Below, one piece after another: positions 29,143-39,919 of a DNA stretch of 64,000 nt (the stretch's first letter is position 1; every line of letters begins with the position of its first letter). The translations under genes and the position numbers were made by a program. Location: assembly GCA_030068145.1 (NCBI GenBank), contig JAPJBO010000464.1:62001-126000 (forward strand), in the 5' to 3' direction. The DNA is from Diplonema papillatum (lineage: Eukaryota; Euglenozoa; Diplonemea; Diplonemida; Diplonemidae). Below the pieces are notes generated by a model, which saw only the letters and a list, made by a program, of their open reading frames with translations, was not told where the DNA came from and did not search any database.

Positions 29143-29430
29143 CCCAAAACTGCTGCTGTCGATCACAGTCTACCAGCAGTCTTGCGTCTGGATCGACCCG
29201 CACGACTTGAAGGGACGCGGGGGCCCCACGGGAAAGACGGGGCAAGTGCCTCACGAGGGAGGCATCGCCATCCCTGGAGGCAATCCAGAATGCCCCAGCA
29301 AAAGGGTGACCCACGCAGGTATGTCGAGGACTGCCCCTTCTCGGGAGGCAGGAGTCGCTGAGAGACAGCACGGTTGGCTTGTCCAGGGCTAGCAGGCTCG
29401 CCTGGCCACGAAATGTCGTGCACTTTCAGG

Positions 29431-29749
29431 CGGGGCTTACGCTCCACGTGTGGAACGTGTGGATTTCCACACGTTAATTATTTGCTTTTTTTCCCCCCAC
29501 ATGTGGATCCACAGGCACCACATGTGGATTTTGATTTATATATTGGTCCACATGCAGGGGAGTCTAGGCCCACTAGTGGTCAAGGCCGCACAGCCAGGTG
29601 TCGCCAAGTCCAGTAGCTACCTAGCGACGCTATTTTTTTTTTTTGCCGTCGCACATGAGGGGAAAGGTCTTTTCTCCCCTCGGACCTTAAGCGCCCACAG
29701 GTGGACCACACGTATTTTCTCTGAGACCGAAAACGGAGCGTAAGCCCTG
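29431..29749. mobile_element. 319-bp non-autonomous hAT element
   Basis: Terminal inverted repeats CGGGGCTTACGCTCC and GGAGCGTAAGCCCTG, flanked by a perfect 8-bp duplication CTTTCAGG (29,423-29,430 and 29,750-29,757). CAGGG-type ends with 8-bp duplications are the hAT signature. The interior is rich in CCACATGTGG and CCACACGT motifs. No transposase. Confidence 0.85.
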
Positions 29750-29973
29750 CTTTCAGGAGCTGGCAAACAAAGCCTGACATGAACAGGGCTATCGACGCGG
29801 ATACTTTGACCAACAAGAAATGTGAAAACGGGGTTTTGCCTAGAGGCTTTTCGTGTTATTCTGCAGATGCTTTGAGCTATCTTTGTGTCTATGCTTTCAG
29901 TCGTCTTCTTAACCATGGTTAAGTGCGCAAATGGTGTCAGTAAGTACATGAACCACATGGATTAGCATGCACT

Positions 29974-30014
29974 GTCACGGGATGTTTGGCAGCCGCTGCT
30001 AAACATCCCGTGAC
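29974..30014. other. Near-perfect 20-bp hairpin
   Basis: GTCACGGGATGTTTGGCAGC pairs with GCTGCTAAACATCCCGTGAC with one mismatch and a 1-base loop. Confidence 0.7.
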
Positions 30015-30329
30015 CGCGAAAGGTTGAGCAATACCCACTTTTTTAAACACCCAACAAGGGAAGCTCTTGAGGCCGTTTAAACCCCTGAATTGCTTGAAGA
30101 AGGGGAAAAAAAGAGTGGGCGGCGGTGCTTTTGTTCAAAGACCGCCGACAACCGGGTCGTGTGCTCTAAGTGCGCCAAATCTAAGCATGTGTGCAGCAAA
30201 ATGACTAATGTGGGGATGTGAATGTCTAAGGGCACACATACACACCTCACACCTAGCAGTTGGTTCTTCAGCCGTGTTTTCACGACTTCCGCACTTGCGA
30301 CAAGGCCGCCAGATGTCACCGCACAGCTG

Positions 30330-30470
30330 CGAATAGACACTTGACATCGCCTTCGAAGACGAGGGATGTGAATGGTGGCCGAATCCCAGTCGTGACCGTT
30401 TTCAGCCGGCTCAGCGAAACCGGCACAGGTGAATGGTGGCGAAGTCGCACCGGCCGGACTGGATGACCAG
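30330..30470 (-). pseudogene. Scrambled fragment of IFT25
   Basis: Contains minus-strand pieces matching SLSRLKTVTTGIR and SLVFEGDV of the gene at 32,325-32,840, in rearranged order and with frameshifts. One piece (GTGAATGGTGGCGAAGTCGC) is used twice at the junctions. Confidence 0.6.
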
Positions 30471-30696
30471 CTTCCTTTCCTTCTCTCTTGGGGTGCTGCC
30501 TGCAAACCGAGCTGGAGTGGCCTGAGCTAATGGAGGCACAACGACACATCAGACCTCTATGTCCCGATTACAATCAGCCAGAAACCCAGACACTGAAATC
30601 GAGATACGACTGCTAAGCTCCAAGGTGAAATGACGCAGGAGGCGACTGCATGACTCCCGACAAGACCCAAGGTGAATCACTGAAGCACGAAGCAAC

Positions 30697-31030
30697 TTAA
30701 TGACTCCCGACAGGCTCCAAGGTAGTGGGACCCGATGCGTTCGGAATGAGGTTGGCCGCCGGCGGGGGCTCCTCGACCACAGCCTCGACGTCGCCTTCGA
30801 AGATGAGGGAGTGAATGGTGGCGAAGTCGCACCAGCCGGACTGGATGACCAGCTTCACGAACCGCACCGAGCTGCCGACCTTCGCGTTGACTTGGAAGCT
30901 CTCGTTCTGCACCGACGAGGCGGCCGTCTTTTCGGCGACTTCGACGTCCAGGACAGCCCCAAACGTAATGGGCTGCGTGCACGTTGAGCTTCCGCACCCC
31001 GTCGTGACCGTTTTCAGCGAAATCAGCGCC
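30697..31030 (-). pseudogene. Partial duplicate of IFT25 (C-terminal two thirds)
   Basis: Encodes the same protein as the last 110 residues of the gene at 32,325-32,840 (AVLDVEVAEKTAASSVQNES, FVKLVIQSGWCDFATIHSL, ASGPTTLEPVGSH and stop) with few changes. The N-terminal part, with the DGN-TFW discoidin-like motif, is missing and the upstream join is scrambled. High similarity indicates a recent copy. Confidence 0.8.
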
Positions 31031-31204
31031 GGTGAATGGTGGCGAAGTCGCACCAGGAAGCAGCTTCCTTTCCTTCTCTCGAAGTTTGCTGCCTGCAAAT
31101 CGAGCTGGACAGGCCTGAGCTGATGGAGGCACAACAACTCAACAGACCTTCATGTCCCGATTACGATCAGCCAGAACCCCACACCTTGAAATCCAGACGC
31201 AACT

Positions 31205-32325
31205 TCATGACTCGCGACAGGCTCCATGGTGAATGACTGAAGCATGAAGCAACTTAATGACTCCCGACAGGCTCCATGGTGAATGACTGAAGCATGAAGC
31301 AACTTAATGACTCCCGACAGGCTCCATGGTGAATGACTGAAGCATGAAGCAACTTAATGACTCCCGACAGGCTCCATGGTGAATGACTGAACCATGAAGC
31401 AACTTAATGACTCCCGACAGGCTCCATGGTGAATGACTGAAGCATGAAGCAACTTAATGACTCCCGACAGGCTCCATGGTGAATGACTGAAGCATGAAGC
31501 AACTTAATGACTCCCGACAGGCTCCATGGTGAATGACTGAAGCATGAAGCAACTTAATGACTCCCGACAGGCTCCATGGTGAATGACTGAAGCATGAAGC
31601 AACTTAATGACTCCCGACAGGCTCCATGGTGAATGACTGAAGCATGAAGCAACTTAATGACTCCCGACAGGCTCCATGGTGAATGACTGAAGCATGAAGC
31701 AACTTAATGACTCCCGACAGGCTCCATGGTGAATGACTGAAGCATGAAGCAACTTAATGACTCCCGACAGGCTCCATGGTGAATGACTGAAGCATGAAGC
31801 AACTTAATGACTCCCGACAGGCTCCATGGTGAATGACTGAAGCATGAAGCAACTTAATGACTCCCGACAGGCTCCATGGTGAATGACTGAAGCATGAAGC
31901 AACTTAATGACTCCCGACAGGCTCCATGGTGAATGACTGAAGCATGAAGCAACTTAATGACTCCCGACAGGCTCCATGGTGAATGACTGAAGCATGAAGC
32001 AACTTAATGACTCCCGACAGGCTCCATGGTGAATGACTGAAGCATGAAGCAACTTAATGACTCCCGACAGGCTCCATGGTGAATGACTGAAGCATGAAGC
32101 AACTTAATGACTCCCGACAGGCTCCATGGTGAATGACTGAACCATGAAGCAACTTAATGACTCCCGACAGGCTCGCAACTTAATGACTCCCGACAGACTC
32201 CACGGTGAATGGAAGCAACTTAATGACTCCCGACAGGCTCCATGGTGAATGACTGAAGCATGAAGCAACTTAATGACTCCCGACAGGCCAGGCTCCATGG
32301 TGAATGACTGAAGCATGAAGCAACT
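31205..32325. repeat. 50-bp array carrying the IFT25 stop region, about 22 units
   Basis: Unit CTCCCGACAGGCTCCATGGT, GAATGACTGAAGCATGAAGC, AACTTAATGA. On the gene strand it encodes the last codons of IFT25 (EPVGSH, stop) followed by 3' flank. Units are almost identical except for a few irregular ones at 32,150-32,300. It connects the intact gene and the truncated copy. Confidence 0.95.
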
Positions 32326-32840
32326 TAATGACTCCCGACAGGCTCCAAGGTAGTGGGACCCGATGCGTTCGGAATGAGGTTGGCCGCTGGCGGGGGCTCC
32401 TCGACCACAGCCTCGACGTCGCCTTCGAAGACGAGGGAGTGAATGGTGGCGAAGTCGCACCAGCCGGACTGGATGACCAGCTTCACGAACCGCACCGAGC
32501 TGCCGACCTTCGCGTTGACTTGGAAGCTCTCGTTCTGCACCGACGAGGCGGCCGTCTTTTCGGCGACTTCGACGTCCAGGACAGCCCTAAACTTAATGGG
32601 CTGCGTCTCCGACGACGCGTGCACGCTGAGCTTCCGAATCCCCGTCGTGACCGTTTTCAGCCGGTTCAGCGAAACCGGCACAGGTTTGCCCTCCTCCGAG
32701 CGGAAGCCCACTAGCACTTCCTGCGGGTACATCCCGGTGGCGCACCAGAAGGTCTTCTCGTTGCCGTCCACCATGTACTTGGCCGGGTGCCGCTCGTCAT
32801 TTGACGTCGTCCGCAGCACTTCGGCCTTCAACGACGGCAT
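32325..32840 (-). CDS. IFT25: Intraflagellar transport protein 25 homologue (HSPB11-like)
   Basis: A 171-residue frame from ATG (32,838-32,840) to TAA. It follows human IFT25/HSPB11 along its length: TTSNDERHPAKYMVDGNEKT then FWCATGMYPQEVLVGF (metal-binding discoidin-like core), SLNRLKTVTTGIRKLSV, VQNESFQVNAKVGSSVRFVK and SGWCDFATIHSLVFEG. IFT25 pairs with IFT27 in the IFT-B complex and works in flagella. The tail after residue 145 (VVEEPPPAANLIPNASGP) is extra and ends inside the unit that forms the 50-bp array. A single exon is enough. Its presence says the organism builds a flagellum or cilium at some stage. Confidence 0.85.
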   Translation of the reverse strand: MPSLKAEVLRTTSNDERHPAKYMVDGNEKTFWCATGMYPQEVLVGFRSEEGKPVPVSLNRLKTVTTGIRKLSVHASSETQPIKFRAVLDVEVAEKTAASSVQNESFQVNAKVGSSVRFVKLVIQSGWCDFATIHSLVFEGDVEAVVEEPPPAANLIPNASGPTTLEPVGSH

Positions 32841-32949
32841 TTCTTCGCAATTTGTCTTGTTTGTTTTCCCTGCCGTGGGTGTGTGAGCACGTGATACGTG
32901 ATCAGCACGTGTATGTGGGTAGTGTGTGAGAGCTCACGTGTTGTATGTG

Positions 32950-33290
32950 TGTTCAAGTTCAGGGCTTTGAGTGGGTAACGTCTAAATCGAAGCATAGCCC
33001 ACTTGTCGCGTTCACCAGTCGGCTGTGACTTTCCGACATGCTGCTTTTGGGCCCTGTGACTCCTCTCCAAAGTGGGTGGATAGAGCGTGGGGGGGCTGTC
33101 AGCTTCTCCATCCGGCACTCGGCTCAAGACTTCTGTTTTCATCTTGCGGTGTTAGCTGCACGGGGTTTTCGGCCCCGTACAACAGCTGAATGTCATTACA
33201 CAGGCGACACATCTCACCCGAGGATGTGGCAAGCTCTCTCTGTGCAATGAGCTTGGCCTGACTAGCTGTTCCAAACTCCTGGTGCAAGCT
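32950..33290. repeat. Dispersed repeat RepF
   Basis: Second copy of the unit at 15,090-15,400, from AAGTTCAGGGCTTTGAGTGG to GAGCTTGGCCTGAC. Confidence 0.65.
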
Positions 33291-33389
33291 CCCGTCATGG
33301 TCGGCAGTCGCCACCTGGGTCACAGTTTTTTTTGAGTCCTGTGAGTCCTGTTCCGGAAAAAGTACGCAAGGGGGCCCGGAAGATTTCTT

Positions 33390-33530
33390 CGTGGACCCGC
33401 ACTACCTTGAACCCGAATCCTGGACGTTGCTTCGGGTGGCAAATTTTGCAAGTCTTCCCGATCAGAAGGTCCTACTCGGGCGGTTCAGTTTCCTCGCACA
33501 TTGCATGTGGCCGAAAGACAGAAGAGAAAG
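33390..33530. repeat. Dispersed repeat RepG
   Basis: Shares CCCGCACTACC, AATCCTGGACG, GGTGGCAAATT and TCCTACTCGGGCGGT with 46,825-46,960. Confidence 0.65.
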
Positions 33531-34089
33531 AACGGCAAGACGCTCCGAGTTCCGCGATTGAGAATGCCAGGACAGCAGCGCCAGCGAGGACACGCGAAAT
33601 GTCCTCGTGACAGGCAGGCGGGGAAAGACCGTGCACGGTTGCCCTCGAATCCGACTACAGCCAGATAAGAAAGTTGAAGTATGGCTAAAGATAAAGTGGT
33701 GTCACCTGAGTGGGGTAACCTCAGGGCCGCCCACGTGATAAAGCCATTAAGCATTGGGAACTTTTAAGTACACGGACACGGATCAGCATGCAAGCATTGG
33801 AAACTTTTTAAGCACACGGACCACGGATCAGCATGCACAAGTCGTTAAGCAGCGGCTGCCGGCTTATCCCATGATACCTTCTATATGCAGTTGGTTATCA
33901 GGAATAGACTACATTATAGAAAGAGTAGCGTTCGGCACTCAAAAAGAAGGGCCAATGCCCTGAGAGGGCACTCCTCCTGTTTCCGGGAAACCCGTCGTAC
34001 GGCGGGTTGCGCGCAGGATACGTTGCTCCAGCCGCTAAAACCCCCGGATCCCTGAGCGAACTTGCACTCCAAAAAGAAACAGTCTGGAA

Positions 34090-34235
34090 GGACACTCCTT
34101 GTGGGCCGGCGATCAACGACGGTGGGAAGAAACGCTGTGCTACACATGGGGGAGGTGAGATTCGCCACTCTTTGCCGAGGGGTGCGGCATCGATTTTGCG
34201 GATCAGCTCCGTCCCATTTTGCACGAGGTACTCCC
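34090..34235 (-). CDS. Unidentified exon next to a 66-bp array
   Basis: On the minus strand TTTGTACGCAG is followed by GG and then codons for EYLVQNGTELIRKIDAAPLG and KEWRISPPP. The composition looks coding and the upstream sequence fits an acceptor. The exon's 3' border is uncertain; a possible donor GTAGCA follows CCATGT. I do not recognise the protein. The neighbouring array repeats the acceptor, as at the kinase exon. Confidence 0.4.
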
Positions 34236-34925
34236 CTGCGTACAAATGCTAGCCAACTCACCCGAAGGCACGGCCAGCACGTCGGCAGCTCTAGGTACAC
34301 CCTGCGTACAAATGCTAGCCAACTCACCCGAAGGCACGGCCAGCACGTCGGCAGCTCTAGGTACACCCTGCGTACAAATGCTAGCCAACTCACCCGAAGG
34401 CACGGCCAGCACGTCGGCAGCTCTAGGTACACCCTGCGTACAAATGCTAGCCAACTCACCCGAAGGCACGGCCAGCACGTCGGCAGCTCTAGGTACACCT
34501 TGCGTACAAATGCTAGCCAACTCACCCGAAGGCACGGCCAGCACGTCGGCAGCTCTAGGTACACCCTGCGTACAAATGCTAGCCAACTCACCCGAAGGCA
34601 CGGCCAGCACGTCGGCAGCTCTAGGTACACCCTGCGTACAAATGCTAGCCAACTCACCCGAAGGCACGGCCAGCACGTCGGCAGCTCTAGGTACACCCTG
34701 CGTACAAATGCTAGCCAACTCACCCGAAGGCACGGCCAGCACGTCGGCAGCTCTAGGTACACCCTGCGTACAAATGCTAGCCAACTCACCCGAAGGCACG
34801 GCCAGCACGTCGGCAGCTCTAGGTACACCCTGCGTACAAATGCTAGCCAGCTCACCCGAAGGCACGGCCAGCACGTCGGCAGCTCTAGGTACACCCTGCG
34901 TACAAATGTTAGCCAGCTCCGAAAT
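34236..34925. repeat. 66-bp array, about 10 units
   Basis: Unit TACAAATGCTAGCCAACTCA, CCCGAAGGCACGGCCAGCAC, GTCGGCAGCTCTAGGTACAC, CCTGCG; copies are nearly identical. On the minus strand each unit contains GCATTTGTACGCAGGG, the acceptor seen at the exon border at 34,236. A multiple of three keeps frames open on both strands; no independent gene is claimed. Confidence 0.95.
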
Positions 34926-35157
34926 CCCACGGCATGAGTTGACTCGCGAGTTTCTGTGTCGGCGGTGTTCGATCAAGATTTGCGCGTCATGTTCCACGCA
35001 GGACCTCGGGATGAGTACCACCCATCCACCTCGAGGTGTGGGTCTACACCCACCTCAGCATGCTCCTGATGAGGTAGCCACCACGTAGAATACCACCCCA
35101 CATACATAGCACCCTCTAGGGGCTATGGAGGGGTATGGGTGGTATACACGGTGGTAG

Positions 35158-35421
35158 ATACCACATTCTGCGTAGGTGTGTATACTAGCTACCGTTGCGG
35201 GCAGCCCGGGTCGTCGGACTAGACCCCCCTGTGGAGACGCAGCGGAGGCCAGCCATCACACACGGAAGCCGGCGTCCGGCCGGGCCGACTACCACATTCT
35301 GCGCAGGTGTGTATACTAGCTACCGTTGCGGGCAGCCCGGGTCGGGAACTAGACCCCCCTGTGGAGACGCAGCGGAGGCCAGCCATCACACCCGGAAGCC
35401 GGCGTCCGGCCGGGACGCCTA
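35158..35421. repeat. Tandem duplication of the PSMG3 3' border, 2 units plus end
   Basis: Blocks of about 125 bp from TACCACATTCTGCG to CGGAAGCCGGCGTCCGGCCG start at about 35,160 and 35,289. The third TACCACATTCTGC (35,409) is the actual end of PSMG3 (codons CRMW and stop). Confidence 0.85.
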
Positions 35422-35822
35422 CCACATTCTGCAGCTCTCGACCGCCTGGATGGTTTCGGTGATGATCTGCCTCGAGTTTTCCTCCAGGTTTGCAGGCCGG
35501 ATGCCCAGGTACAGCAGCAGCGGCTTGGCGCTGACCTTGCTGATCCTTTCGATGAGCTGCCTGCCGATGACCGACAGCGCGATGTCGTGCTGTGTTCCGA
35601 GGAGCGGGGTCACCTCGTACAAACCAGCGCACCTGTCAATACGCTTGGTCTCTTCGCACTTAAACACCACCCCCGGCACGGGCAGGCTAGACGCGATCAC
35701 GACGAAGATGTTCCCGAAGTCTTGAACTATGACTTCCATCTGCTCCCCTGCCACTTCGCACGTGGCCCGCTTCGTCCGGATCTTCCGACTGTCGTGCTCG
35801 TTCGCGGCCGCCGCGACGCTCA
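35419..35822 (-). CDS. PSMG3: Proteasome assembly chaperone 3 homologue
   Basis: About 134 residues. The C-terminus KPLLLYLGIRPANLEENSRQ followed by IITETIQAVESCRMW lines up with human PSMG3/PAC3 (AVLLAVAVKD... IRVCQVW), and the middle LLGTQHDIALSVIGRQLIER with its LLG-x-DEP-LIHVFA helix. The N-terminal strand TKRATCEVAGEQMEVIVQDF also fits. PSMG3 pairs with PSMG4 and helps assemble the 20S proteasome alpha ring. No ATG is in frame: the first codon is GTG, preceded by CCACTGCAG, a likely splice acceptor, so a very short 5' exon is missing from view. The stop codon lies in a tandemly repeated block. Confidence 0.7.
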
Positions 35823-36595
35823 CTGCAGTGGATTTGTGGAGAAGTGGAAACAGACTGGGTAGACAAAACTGCTTAGATGTGCGGAAAAGTGGAACAGACT
35901 GAATAGACTTTGTCTAGCAGCTGTCGAGCATTTCTAGCGGTTACCTTCTCTATACTTTGTCTAGCAGCTGTCGAGCATTTCTAGCGTTTATTGTGGTTAG
36001 AGGTTCGGTGTTTTAGGGTCTCCGGTTGACCATTGAGGCTGTGAGGCGGGTAGTATGAGGGTAGTAGGTATGCTTATACACTTTAACTACGGCTAGCCAT
36101 GTTTGTAAGTGTTGCGACCGACACCAAGAAGAAATTCGCTTTGAATTCAGTCTTGGGCCCCCCACGCGCATGCATGCTAATTTCTAATTAAATTTTAGTG
36201 GATCCCCAAAAATCGCGAACACATATGAATTGCTCCACTAATTAGAAATCCACTAATTGAACGGCCACTAATTACTGTCCTCCTCTCAATTCGAAGAATT
36301 GTGATGGTGGTGAAGGAGGAGACTAGCTGGCTTGGCCCCCATTTTCCTTCCAAGCTGGCGCTTATGTAAAAGAAAACCGGTATCGGCGACCCTACCTTAA
36401 GACCAGCACGAAAAGAAATCGAGCCGCCAATGAAGACATTCTTGTCGAATGCTTTCGCAGAAGTTCATCTTCCTACGATCTGAAGACTTTCACCTCTGAT
36501 GATGTAGGAGTACGGCAGTCCCTATTGATCCCGCGCAACGAGGCCATGGACGAAACACAAAAGAGAACCGCTGAGAGATTTAATTTAGACTTAAG

Positions 36596-36820
36596 GTGTC
36601 GCATGATGGGACAAAAACGCATTGTCTTCGTCCCACAGCAGCCGAGCGGCTCGCCGGATATAGTACGACTGGGATGGTATCCCAATCTACGTTCGGTAGG
36701 TCCATTTGTTCTAGGGTAGTCACAGCCGGTATATTTCTTTGTTTGTGCGTACGTGTGTAAACGACACTTTTTTTGATATAGACAAGCAAGCTTGTTACCA
36801 TAAAAAAGAGTCGAGACGCA
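36596..36820. repeat. Dispersed repeat RepE
   Basis: Copy of 5,808-6,060, including CGCATTGTCTTCGTCCCACA and GACAAGCAAGCTTGTTACCA. Confidence 0.75.
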
Positions 36821-36824
36821 TACT

Positions 36825-37990
36825 TATTGATTGCTGCTTGCCCTCGGCCTCCTCCACATCGGGAGCGAGAACTGCACCTGTACTCAACGACGCCATCTTT
36901 TTGGATCTCCCTTCCCGATATGGCGCCCTCTATTAACTGTTTGTTGGATGTCGGTGTGGTCGTCTGCTTTGGGTTTCCGGCAGAACGCAGGCGATACAAC
37001 TCCGGCGACTACATCGCCACCAAATATGGCCCAGGGGTTTCCTCCGGCAGTCCGTCGCACTGTTTGCACATCCTGTATCCGTTCCATAATTTGGCTGCAT
37101 GTGATCCGTGCAGCCGCCGACGCAGTCGACGCTCTGAGCCTGTAGGCATTTGTCGCGGCATAATCTACTCTGGCGGCGCTTTGACCTGGGAAGAGCTTGC
37201 CAGTTGTCGGTGAATCGAGATCCTGGCCGCTGTCAATCCTTCTTCTTCTGGATCTCGCCGGAAACTCGAAACTCAGTCGACAGAATCTGGCAACGGGGCG
37301 GATGGGGCCTTGCAGGCAGCTCTTATCCCGGGAAGAGTTTGCAATTTTCAGTGAATCGGGATCCTGGCCGCTTGAGGTGCACAAAAAACCTTCTTCTTTA
37401 GAGTTGAAGTTCGCTTGAAATTCCGGGGGTTTAGGGTCTCCGTGTGACCGTTGTTAGATGGGTTCTCTCTGAGCAAGAAAGGGCTATATGGTTATGGGTT
37501 GTGTATTTGGCGCACTCTTTATTATTGGAGCGAGAGCTCGCTCTGAATTCAAAACGCTGTCGACAGGATGCTAGGCATTCCTCATTCAAGGAGAATAATT
37601 GCAATCATCGATCCTCATCACGACGCAAGTCCAAGATTTCCCATCCTCTTCAAGATAGGTAGCCGGAAGGCTCTCAAACTCGCTTAATCCGTCAGTGTAG
37701 TGCGCGTGCAGCCCAGGACATTTAGGAGCATCACAGACCTGCTATTGGCTCGCTCTTCCGCGCGCTATAAGTCGCGCGCAGTCCCCTTAAGAAGTAGTGC
37801 GCGTCTCGGGGTAAGCAGCAAGCCGCCGATGCCAGAAAACACCCCCCTACAACGACACGCCCACCTATTTAAGGGTCGAGCTTTTTGGCATGGAATGGGC
37901 TTCGACGAACGAGGATCCTGGCACCTGCCCGCCAACTTTTGAGAGGAGCCTGGGGCGTTCCTTTTACCATGCAAGAGAGAAATAAGATCT
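36825..37990. other. No gene recognised; one internal duplication
   Basis: A block of about 125 bp (GGGAAGAGYTTGC, GTGAATCGRGATCCTGGCCG) occurs at 37,188 and 37,330. The minus strand from 36,884 to 37,384 is open and contains ITCSQIMERIQDVQTVRR, but nothing identifies it. The motif AAGTTCGCTTGAAATTCCGG at 37,405 is the dispersed LTR-like string. Confidence 0.4.
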
Positions 37991-38001
37991 CCCCTGTTTA
38001 T

Positions 38002-38210
38002 CATGCAGGGTCAAGACCTTGTGTCTTTTTGAAAATGGCCACCAAAAATCTTCCGGAAAAAAATTGGGTTTTTTAAATTTTAAAATTTTGGAACAAAAAC
38101 TGCGGTAATTTTTGAGGAAGTTGAGCAAATTTTTTTTTCCAAAATTTTTTTTTGGGGACCATCGGCCCCGCGGCAGCGTTAGAAAAGACACAAGGTTTTG
38201 ACCCTGCATG
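38002..38210. mobile_element. Intact 209-bp MITE with TTAT duplication
   Basis: Terminal repeats CATGCAGGGTCAAGACCTTG and CAAGGTTTTGACCCTGCATG, flanked by TTAT on both sides (37,998-38,001 and 38,211-38,214). The copy at 1,292/4,689 is flanked by TTAA. A 4-bp TTAW duplication resembles piggyBac-like targeting, but the ends are not classical piggyBac. Confidence 0.8.
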
Positions 38211-38879
38211 TTATTTCTATGCATCCACAAGACACCCTACTGCACGAAGAAAGTGCAGCTTTCCAGGATAGTCAACCCTGTCCCCGCGTGAAGCGTTTCA
38301 AGGGTCAACGCTTCCTTCAGAAAGAGACGACTGCATCATCCGGAGCAGCCGGTGGACATGGTCAACAGGATCGTCAATGTGTCGCCACTTCAGATCTTTG
38401 CATCCAGAAGCGCGCTCAGTACCGGGCATCCGCAGAATTACTAGGCATCGCCAGAAGTACCACACACCGGCACAAGCAGTACTGCGCTGAAGGGAAGACA
38501 AGACGATGTAGCAGAAATGCGAGAGTATAGAAGCTGCGTTCACATTGGTGGGCCAGGGCACAAGTGAAGGGCGAGTTTGCTAAGTTTGCTGTGAAAAAGA
38601 AGAAGAAGAAACCTGAAAACAGGAACAGAAGAAAATATCATCGGCCTGGGCAAGAACATGTGGCTCAAACAAAAAGTGGAAAGGAATGGGCAAGAAAAAG
38701 GTGGCGAAAAAGGACGGGAAGTTTCGTTTTGCTTGTGCGCGCCGGTTGATCGATTGCCCCACTGTGTCAACCCTGCCCTGCTTCTTTGTTTCGGGTTAGG
38801 GCCTGACCAACCCCCGAAACAGCATGCCTATATATTTTGAGAGTAGTAGTAACATTTTGAACTTGGTGTATAGATGTTG

Positions 38880-39040
38880 CCAAACTGCGGTAGCAGCCGG
38901 AGACAGCAGACGCAGGGAGGTGTTGATTTGCAGCGTGCTTCTTATGCTTCGCTCTCAAGAAGGTCCCGGTCACTTCTAGCACAATCCCAGTCGCGAAAGG
39001 CTGGAGAGCGAGAAGCTGGCAGTCGAGGCGAATAGTCGAG
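38880..39040 (-). repeat. 3' fragment of LINE
   Basis: Shares GCAGCCGGAGACAGCAGACG, GGTCCCGGTCACT-type middle and CAGTCGCGAAAGG with the LINE end at 17,257-17,400. Confidence 0.5.
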
Positions 39041-39236
39041 AGAATAGAATCCTTGGTGTATGTCATGTTGTATCGTTCACGGCGAGCGCTTGCGTTGGGC
39101 ACGCTGGTTTGCTCACAGTGACCCACCCGTATGCGTATGAGGCACCGTTACCACGTTCATAGAGCACAGGTCTTGATGCGAGGGGTTTATCCCAGCCTTC
39201 TGGATACCAGCAGCACGCTGACGCCCAGCAAACTGG

Positions 39237-39605
39237 GCCGCCTTGCAGCCTGAGCGCTGGATCCAACTCCGAGTTTCGTAATAGCAGCACCTGCTGCAGT
39301 TACCGCGGGTGCTGGCACCAGACTTGTCCATCAAGATGGTGCGCATTGACGGTTAGAGATCATGCATTGCTGCTGACGTGCTGCGCGCGTTTCGAGGCTA
39401 TTTTGAAAATGGGCCGCCTTGCAGCCTGGGCACTGGATCCAACTCCGCGTTTCGTAATAGCAGCACCTGCTGCAGTTACCGCGGGTGCTGGCACCAGACT
39501 TGTCCACCAAGATGGTGCGCATTGACACGGTTAGAGATCATGCATTGCTTCTGACGTGCTGCGCACGTGTCGAGGCTATTTTGAAAATGGGCCGCCTTGC
39601 AGCCT
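39237..39605. repeat. 174-bp tandem repeat, two units plus a start
   Basis: Units begin GGGCCGCCTTGCAGCCTG near 39,237, 39,411 and 39,588. On the minus strand the unit encodes GNCSRCCYYETRSWIQCPGC, a Cys-pair pattern that may be a zinc-binding remnant; no family recognised. Confidence 0.8.
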
Positions 39606-39746
39606 GTGGGCCAGTAAGATAATCTACTTCAAATCTTTACATCTTCCGGAATTGCATCGAATTCCCCGCAGTTTACTACGGTGCACACGGTACACAACGG
39701 TCCCAGGTCTATCCCGACTCCATAGAATTGCCCGGTGCTGTCTATA

Positions 39747-39917
39747 GACCGGGTGGAGTCCATCCTCAGAAGCTGGAGCTAAAGCTGGGTGGTAAAAAAC
39801 GGGTGTCGCACCGGCTTTTCGTGGATTGCACGCGTTTTGGTTGCAGCACACCCGCTTTTCGGGTGTGACTCGGGCACACCCTCTTCAACTCCAGCTTCTG
39901 AGACTGGACCTCACCGT
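39747..39917. mobile_element. MITE of the CACGGTG family, long copy
   Basis: GGGTGGAGTCCATCCTCAGA at the left, TGAGACTGGACCTCACCGTG at the right. The longer interior contains two GGGTGTG-type palindromic segments. Confidence 0.7.
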
Positions 39918-39919
39918 GG

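Noticed and set aside
34203..35021. Several frames of 270-340 codons over the 66-bp array
   Set aside because: All follow the repeat; open on both strands; only the short exon next to the array has coding character.
38395..38527. Helix-turn-helix-like string ASAELLGIARSTTHRHKQ
   Set aside because: Suggestive of a transposase-type DNA-binding helix but only 20 residues in a short frame without support; not called as a feature.
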